NCBI GenBank assembly: GCA_002509485.1
Contig: DAWO01000024.1
Span: forward strand, 12,166 to 39,363
Source: Methanolinea sp. UBA477
GTDB taxonomy: Archaea; Halobacteriota; Methanomicrobia; Methanomicrobiales; Methanospirillaceae
Length of the DNA stretch: 27,198 bases
Direction: 5' to 3'
Part shown: in pieces, positions 24,038-27,198 of the stretch
Layout: each line of letters starts with the position of its first letter
Position numbering within the stretch: the stretch's first letter is position 1
Notes under the pieces: generated by a model
Databases searched by the model: none
What the model saw: only the letters and a program-made list of their open reading frames with translations
Told to the model about the DNA's origin: nothing
Translations under genes and position numbers: made by a program

Positions 24038-24062
24038 CACCTTTCTTTGAAACACCTTTCTT
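24038..24062 (-). repeat. Direct repeat of the roadblock ribosome binding site
   Basis: On the minus strand AAGAAAGGTG occurs twice (24062-24053 and 24047-24038), 15 bases apart. The second is the presumed ribosome binding site. The first would be upstream of the predicted start of transcription, hence possibly a protein-binding copy or a chance duplication. Confidence 0.4.
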
Positions 24063-24066
24063 GAAA

Positions 24067-24074
24067 TATATAAA
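24067..24074 (-). promoter_or_regulatory. TATA box of the roadblock gene
   Basis: TTTATATA in the AT-rich block 24064-24080 on the minus strand predicts a start near 24044 and a leader of about 12 bases carrying AAAGGTGG. Confidence 0.5.
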
Positions 24075-24097
24075 TAAAAATGTTTGCTATTATCAGC

Positions 24098-24154
24098 GGC
24101 CCCGGTATGGAGACAATTACCGGGAATAATCCCCGATATTCACTCCATAGGGCC
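24098..24154. repeat. Bulged 12-bp inverted repeat in the divergent control region
   Basis: GGCCC (24098-24102) plus TATGGAG (24106-24112), interrupted by CGG, is complementary to CTCCATAGGGCC (24143-24154). The 30-base interior has CGGG (24121-24124) facing CCCG (24132-24135). It can form a branched stem and lies between the divergent roadblock and DUF2226 genes. Confidence 0.5.
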
Positions 24155-24210
24155 ACCGTTTGAGGAATTAACAATACTATTATTGCGCTACAGGATAACC
24201 TCCAATACAG

Positions 24211-24936
24211 ATGCAACTGCCCAGAGGAACCTTCCGGACACTCAAGCGGGGGATTAGCCTTGACGAACTGGCTGATGAATTGAAAAATGAGCGATTCAGT
24301 GGATCCTGTACAATTACCAGAGACAAAACTGAGATTATGATGGTATTTCGCAATGGTTCACTTATCCTGGTAAGTTATGACGATTTGGAAGGGAATGCCG
24401 CCTGGGAGCGGATACAGAGCACTGGCACCGATCCGGTAGACGCGGCCCTCTCAAGCCTTACCGAAGCCCAGTTTGGGCTGGCTCTCGAGTTCAATTCGAA
24501 TGCGCGCATCCAGAGGATCACACCCCGGGAGCGGCGGGCTCCTGTGATTCCCCTGGAGAGTCTGGAGACAAAAAAGCCGGATATAACCTCTGACAAGGAA
24601 ATTCGAAGCATAAATACCCAGAGAAGACGTGAAGAAAAACCTCCGTCCCTCACACACGAAAAAGAGGTCATCGGGAAGAATATCCCGCCAAAATCCGACA
24701 ATATTCCGCAAAAAAAGGAGGTCGCAATCACAGAAAAGGTCGCTGAAGAGACCGGCACATCGATTCCAAAATCCCCGGACGAAGAGCAATCAAACTCCTT
24801 CCAGGGGCTTGAGGCGCTCGATTCAATGGATATCGAGAGCATGACACAGAAGATCCGGAACAACTGCATAGTCATGATCGAGAAACTCCATCTCGAACAC
24901 CTGATCGAGACGAAAAAGGGGCAGGGCGGGAGATAG
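24211..24936 (+). CDS. DUF2226-like protein
   Basis: A 241-residue soluble protein. Residues 1-105 start LPRGTFRTLKRGISLDELAD and show FSGSCTITRDKTEIMMVFRNGS followed by LVSYDDLEGNAAW, the DUF2226/DUF4388-type pattern shared with the minus-strand partner at 22981. Residues 110-200 are hydrophilic and Ser/Lys/Glu-rich, probably flexible. The end (IESMTQKIRNNCIVMIEKLHLEHLIE) is helical. ATG at 24211; a TATA-like ACTATTATT around 24177-24185 suggests a very short leader. The next gene starts one base after the stop codon, so they are co-transcribed. Confidence 0.78.
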   Translation: MQLPRGTFRTLKRGISLDELADELKNERFSGSCTITRDKTEIMMVFRNGSLILVSYDDLEGNAAWERIQSTGTDPVDAALSSLTEAQFGLALEFNSNARIQRITPRERRAPVIPLESLETKKPDITSDKEIRSINTQRRREEKPPSLTHEKEVIGKNIPPKSDNIPQKKEVAITEKVAEETGTSIPKSPDEEQSNSFQGLEALDSMDIESMTQKIRNNCIVMIEKLHLEHLIETKKGQGGR

Positions 24937-24937
24937 T

Positions 24938-25489
24938 ATGGACGGAATCACGCTTGAGATCACCCTCCTTTTCATCATTCTCATACTGCTCGCGATAACC
25001 CTTTTTCTGGGGGTTGTGAATGCGCTCTTTCTCTCGAAGTTATTTGCCGTGGTTTCCCGGCATCTTGTCAGACAGGGAGAGAGAACCGGTGAACCGAAGC
25101 CACGGGTTTCGGCTGTTTCAGAGGATCGTGGAGTACCCACACAAAAAATGTCGATGCCACCACGTGCGGATATATCGGATGCACGTGATATCTCTGACGG
25201 GCTCCGGATAATCGCCGAACGGTATGGGCTTGACGGCCTCACCGTTTCGAGTACCGATGGCCTTGCACTCGGATCATACGGGGTGGAATCGCCATCCGCC
25301 GAGGCTGCCCGCTACAGTCATCTCCATGCAATCGGGGAGGCGATCACAGATCCCGGGGTCACCATATCCCAAATGGAATTTCAGGGCTCACCGCTCATTG
25401 CCATCATCCGAAGCGCAGTATCCCCCACAAATGAGATATCAAACGCCATCAAAGACGAAGTGAGAAGACTTTTTGAGATGTGGCTATAG
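24938..25489 (+). CDS. Membrane-anchored roadblock-like protein
   Basis: A 183-residue protein with an N-terminal membrane segment (about 8-32, LLFIILILLAITLFLGVVNA), a basic flexible linker to about residue 85, and a C-terminal roadblock-like domain from about 88 (GLRIIAERYGLDGLTVSSTD, GLALGSYG, then SPLIAIIRSAVSPTNEI). The domain faces the cytoplasm if the segment is an N-out anchor. ATG at 24938, with GGGAG upstream inside the previous gene. It may tether the roadblock/DUF2226 proteins to the membrane (inference). Confidence 0.8.
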   Translation: MDGITLEITLLFIILILLAITLFLGVVNALFLSKLFAVVSRHLVRQGERTGEPKPRVSAVSEDRGVPTQKMSMPPRADISDARDISDGLRIIAERYGLDGLTVSSTDGLALGSYGVESPSAEAARYSHLHAIGEAITDPGVTISQMEFQGSPLIAIIRSAVSPTNEISNAIKDEVRRLFEMWL

Positions 25490-25514
25490 AAAAAATCGCC
25501 GTTTTGTGATTAGA

Positions 25515-25524
25515 CTTATATAAA
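25515..25524 (+). promoter_or_regulatory. TATA box of minD
   Basis: CTTATATAAA, about 38 bases before the minD ATG, predicts a start near 25546; the GGAGGGG ribosome binding site at 25547-25553 follows at once. Confidence 0.6.
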
Positions 25525-25557
25525 TCAACAGCAATTTCTTTTTTATGGAGGGGATAA

Positions 25558-26343
25558 ATGGTCCGAGTTTTTACATTAGCGTCTGGCAAAGGCGGCACAG
25601 GTAAAACAACAGTGACCGTTAATCTTGGGACAAGTCTTGCATTGTTCGGGAAAAAAACTATCATAATGGATGCAGACATCGGGATGGCCAATCTGGGCCT
25701 TGCTATCGGACTTGAAGATGTTCCGATCACCCTTCATGAAGTACTGGCAGGGAAGTCAGATATCTGTGATGCTATTTATGAAGGCCCTGGAGGGGTCCAG
25801 GTCGTTCCGAGCGGCATCTCCCTGCAGGGATTTCAGCAGGCCAACCCGGAAAAATTAAAGGACGTCATGAAGGACCTCGTCGACAGGTGCGATTACCTGC
25901 TCATCGACGCTCCCGCAGGGATCAGCCGGGACGGAGTAATTCCCCTGGCAGTTGCCGACGATGTGATACTCGTGGTAAATCCGGAACTTTCGTCTATCGT
26001 GGACGCATTGAAGACCAAGATATTGACCGAAGTGGTAGGAGGCCATGTATACGGGGTGATCATCAACCGGACAGGCGGGGAGAATCAGGATTACATCCGT
26101 CAGAAGATGGAGAAAGTCCTCGGTGTCAAGGTTATCGGGATCATTCCGGAGGATCCGAACGTGAGGCGTGCGTCATCGTCGAAGACACCGGTTGTTATCA
26201 AGTTTCCCACATCTCCATCCTCCATCGCTTTGAAACAGATAGCCGGCAGGCTCTCCGGAATTGAATATGATATCAAGTCAGAGGAGAGCAAGGAGAATTT
26301 CATCGAGCGGTTTGCAAAAGTGATCTTTCGGGGGAAAAGATGA
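25558..26343 (+). CDS. minD: MinD/ParA-family ATPase
   Basis: A 261-residue deviant Walker A ATPase: SGKGGTGKTT with Lys11 and Lys16, MDADIGMANLGLAIG, and LLIDAPAGISRDG, matching E. coli MinD positions closely. MinD dimerises on ATP and binds membranes to position other machines. The C-terminal ENFIERFAKVIFRGKR is a plausible amphipathic membrane-targeting helix (hydrophobic F, I, F, V, I, F with basic ends). No MinC or MinE is nearby. ATG at 25558 has a strong GGAGGGG site 4 bases upstream. It overlaps the next gene by 4 bases (ATGA). Confidence 0.92.
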   Translation: MVRVFTLASGKGGTGKTTVTVNLGTSLALFGKKTIIMDADIGMANLGLAIGLEDVPITLHEVLAGKSDICDAIYEGPGGVQVVPSGISLQGFQQANPEKLKDVMKDLVDRCDYLLIDAPAGISRDGVIPLAVADDVILVVNPELSSIVDALKTKILTEVVGGHVYGVIINRTGGENQDYIRQKMEKVLGVKVIGIIPEDPNVRRASSSKTPVVIKFPTSPSSIALKQIAGRLSGIEYDIKSEESKENFIERFAKVIFRGKR

Positions 26344-26537
26344 CGCTTGAGTCTATTTTCCTGTTAATTTTCGGGATTATCATTATCATACTGCTTTTTG
26401 TGGTATACGTGATGTATGTCCGCATCCAGCAACTCCTCAGAGACTTCGACCAGATGGAGTCAAAGATGAAACTCACCGACTCCGAGATTGAGGTTCTTGC
26501 AAGGAACGTTGAGGAGATCAAAAAATTAAAGATATGA
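26340..26537 (+). CDS. Small single-pass membrane protein with coiled coil
   Basis: A 65-residue protein: hydrophobic segment at about 5-27 (SIFLLIFGIIIIILLFVVYV) then a heptad-like helix (about 28-65; RIQQLLRDFDQMESKMKLTD, then IEVLARNVEEIKKL). Overlap with minD as ATGA indicates translation coupled with it, so it may act as MinD's membrane partner or receptor (inference). Similar in topology, not recognisably in sequence, to FtsB/DivIC-type proteins. Ends just before the convergent Cache-V4R gene. Confidence 0.8.
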   Translation: MTLESIFLLIFGIIIIILLFVVYVMYVRIQQLLRDFDQMESKMKLTDSEIEVLARNVEEIKKLKI

Positions 26538-26554
26538 ACGGGAATTATCCCGTT
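26537..26554. terminator. Convergent-gene hairpin
   Basis: AACGGGA-ATTA-TCCCGTT (perfect 7-base stem, 4-base loop) overlaps the stop codons of both convergent genes and could act as a terminator in either direction, though the following T content is modest. Confidence 0.4.
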
Positions 26555-27198
26555 TATTCCGCCCGGTTTTTAATCTCGAAGACACAGTGTTCATCACCCT
26601 TGGAACGGCATTTCACCTCTCGCCCCTGCACCCTGATGCCGAAAGCACCCTCAACAATCCCGGCCAGCAACCCGGCTGTACAGTAACAGACTTTTTTGCC
26701 GACATTCCCGAATGACTCCGATTCCACGGTATGCTCAAGAGTAATGGTCTTTGTCTTGGTCTCCTCGTTCCATTCCGTCTTGATGATCCGGAACCATCCC
26801 ATCTGTGAATAGAACGCAAAAGCCATGTCACAGAGGGTCTCGGGATTGGTCCTTCTCACGATCTCATCCTTTAACGGGCCCAGGGCTTCTTCTTCAGGAG
26901 TCCCGACAAAAAGGATACCGATGATCTCTTCTGCGGAATTTTTGATTGGCTCGTACGCCACGACATATTTTTTCCCAACCACGTCTGCAGTGCCGTAATA
27001 GGTCTGCCCTTTGGTGATCACTGCATCGTATACAACACGGGAGATCTCGGTTCCAACAGCCCGCTTGCCGTCAGCGCCAATAACGTTGGTAGATACACGG
27101 ATTGCCTTATCTCCGATTTTCTGGAAGACCGTGGCCTTGACGCCCGTCTCCTTTTCAATGGAATCAACAACCTCGAAGTTGTCGTTGACGATATGATC
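26554..27198 (-). CDS. Cache-V4R sensor protein (C-terminal part; start outside window)
   Basis: The reading frame is open to the window edge, so the 214 residues seen are the C-terminal part; an internal GTG at 27021 is not the start. The upstream residues (FEVVDSIEKETGVKATVFQK, TNVIGADGKRAVGTEISRVV, then VITKGQTYYGTADVVGKKYV) are the extracellular-type Cache sensor pattern. The last ~145 residues are a V4R (4-vinyl reductase-like) domain with KVCYCTAGLLAGIVEGAFG, VKCRSKGDEHCVFEI, its metal/redox cysteines. V4R domains occur in methanogen regulators such as MsvR. A membrane segment and signalling output, if any, lie upstream of the window. Confidence 0.85.
   Translation of the reverse strand, partial: DHIVNDNFEVVDSIEKETGVKATVFQKIGDKAIRVSTNVIGADGKRAVGTEISRVVYDAVITKGQTYYGTADVVGKKYVVAYEPIKNSAEEIIGILFVGTPEEEALGPLKDEIVRRTNPETLCDMAFAFYSQMGWFRIIKTEWNEETKTKTITLEHTVESESFGNVGKKVCYCTAGLLAGIVEGAFGIRVQGREVKCRSKGDEHCVFEIKNRAE

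Noticed and set aside
1..27198. tRNA, rRNA, CRISPR array, insertion sequence or integrase
   Set aside because: No cloverleaf-like or repeat-spacer pattern, terminal inverted repeats of a mobile element or transposase-type protein was seen; intergenic gaps are too short for most of these.

Overview
The window reads as chromosomal DNA of a euryarchaeon, most likely a methanogen of the Methanomicrobiales (order inferred; no methanogenesis gene lies inside). Archaeal markers are deoxyhypusine synthase, aIF1, archaeal-type NadM, topoisomerase VI A and B, the ArvABC vesiculation set and archaeal pilus-type secretion proteins. Promoters look archaeal: TATA elements about 27 nt from leaderless or short-leader starts, and oligo-T terminators. 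I found no tRNA, rRNA, CRISPR array, transposase or integrase.

Region 1 (1-5520): a minus-strand deoxyhypusine synthase gene, preceded by five consecutive minus-strand genes made almost only of CBS domains (about 18 domains in 4 kb, three junctions overlapping or nearly so), with a dyad-rich divergent promoter region. Region 2 (5521-6919): arvA-arvB-arvC (Era-like GTPase, DUF2073, DUF2072 zinc ribbon), divergent from the CBS operon. Region 3 (6926-10515): aIF1, a coenzyme-B12-dependent class II ribonucleotide reductase, and divergently cobyric acid synthase; the last two appear to share one TATA element, placing B12 synthesis beside a B12-using enzyme. Region 4 (10605-13807): a ribbon-helix-helix protein, then a minus-strand operon larB-nadM-coiled-coil protein-Cys-rich small protein. 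LarB consumes nicotinate adenine dinucleotide and NadM is an adenylyltransferase of NAD synthesis, so the first two genes meet at one metabolite pool.

Region 5 (14059-18487): small membrane protein, hisS, top6B and top6A as a tight plus-strand operon ending in a T-rich terminator. Region 6 (18567-26537): the most interesting accessory block. On the minus strand are a classic roadblock/LC7 protein, a second protein with an N-terminal DUF2226/DUF4388-like domain and a C-terminal roadblock-like domain, a GspE/TadA-type ATPase and two TadC/FlaJ-like membrane platform proteins. Divergently on the plus strand are a DUF2226-like protein, a membrane-anchored roadblock-like protein, a MinD-family ATPase with a probable membrane-targeting helix, and a 65-residue membrane/coiled-coil protein overlapping minD. 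I infer a spatial-control module (roadblock plus MinD) for a pilus-type machine. The window closes with the 3' part of a Cache-V4R sensor gene (26554-27198) whose start lies outside.

Most intergenic gaps are short. Those over 150 bases (5316-5520, 13808-14058, 24033-24210) hold promoters and inverted repeats, described below; none contains a credible gene.
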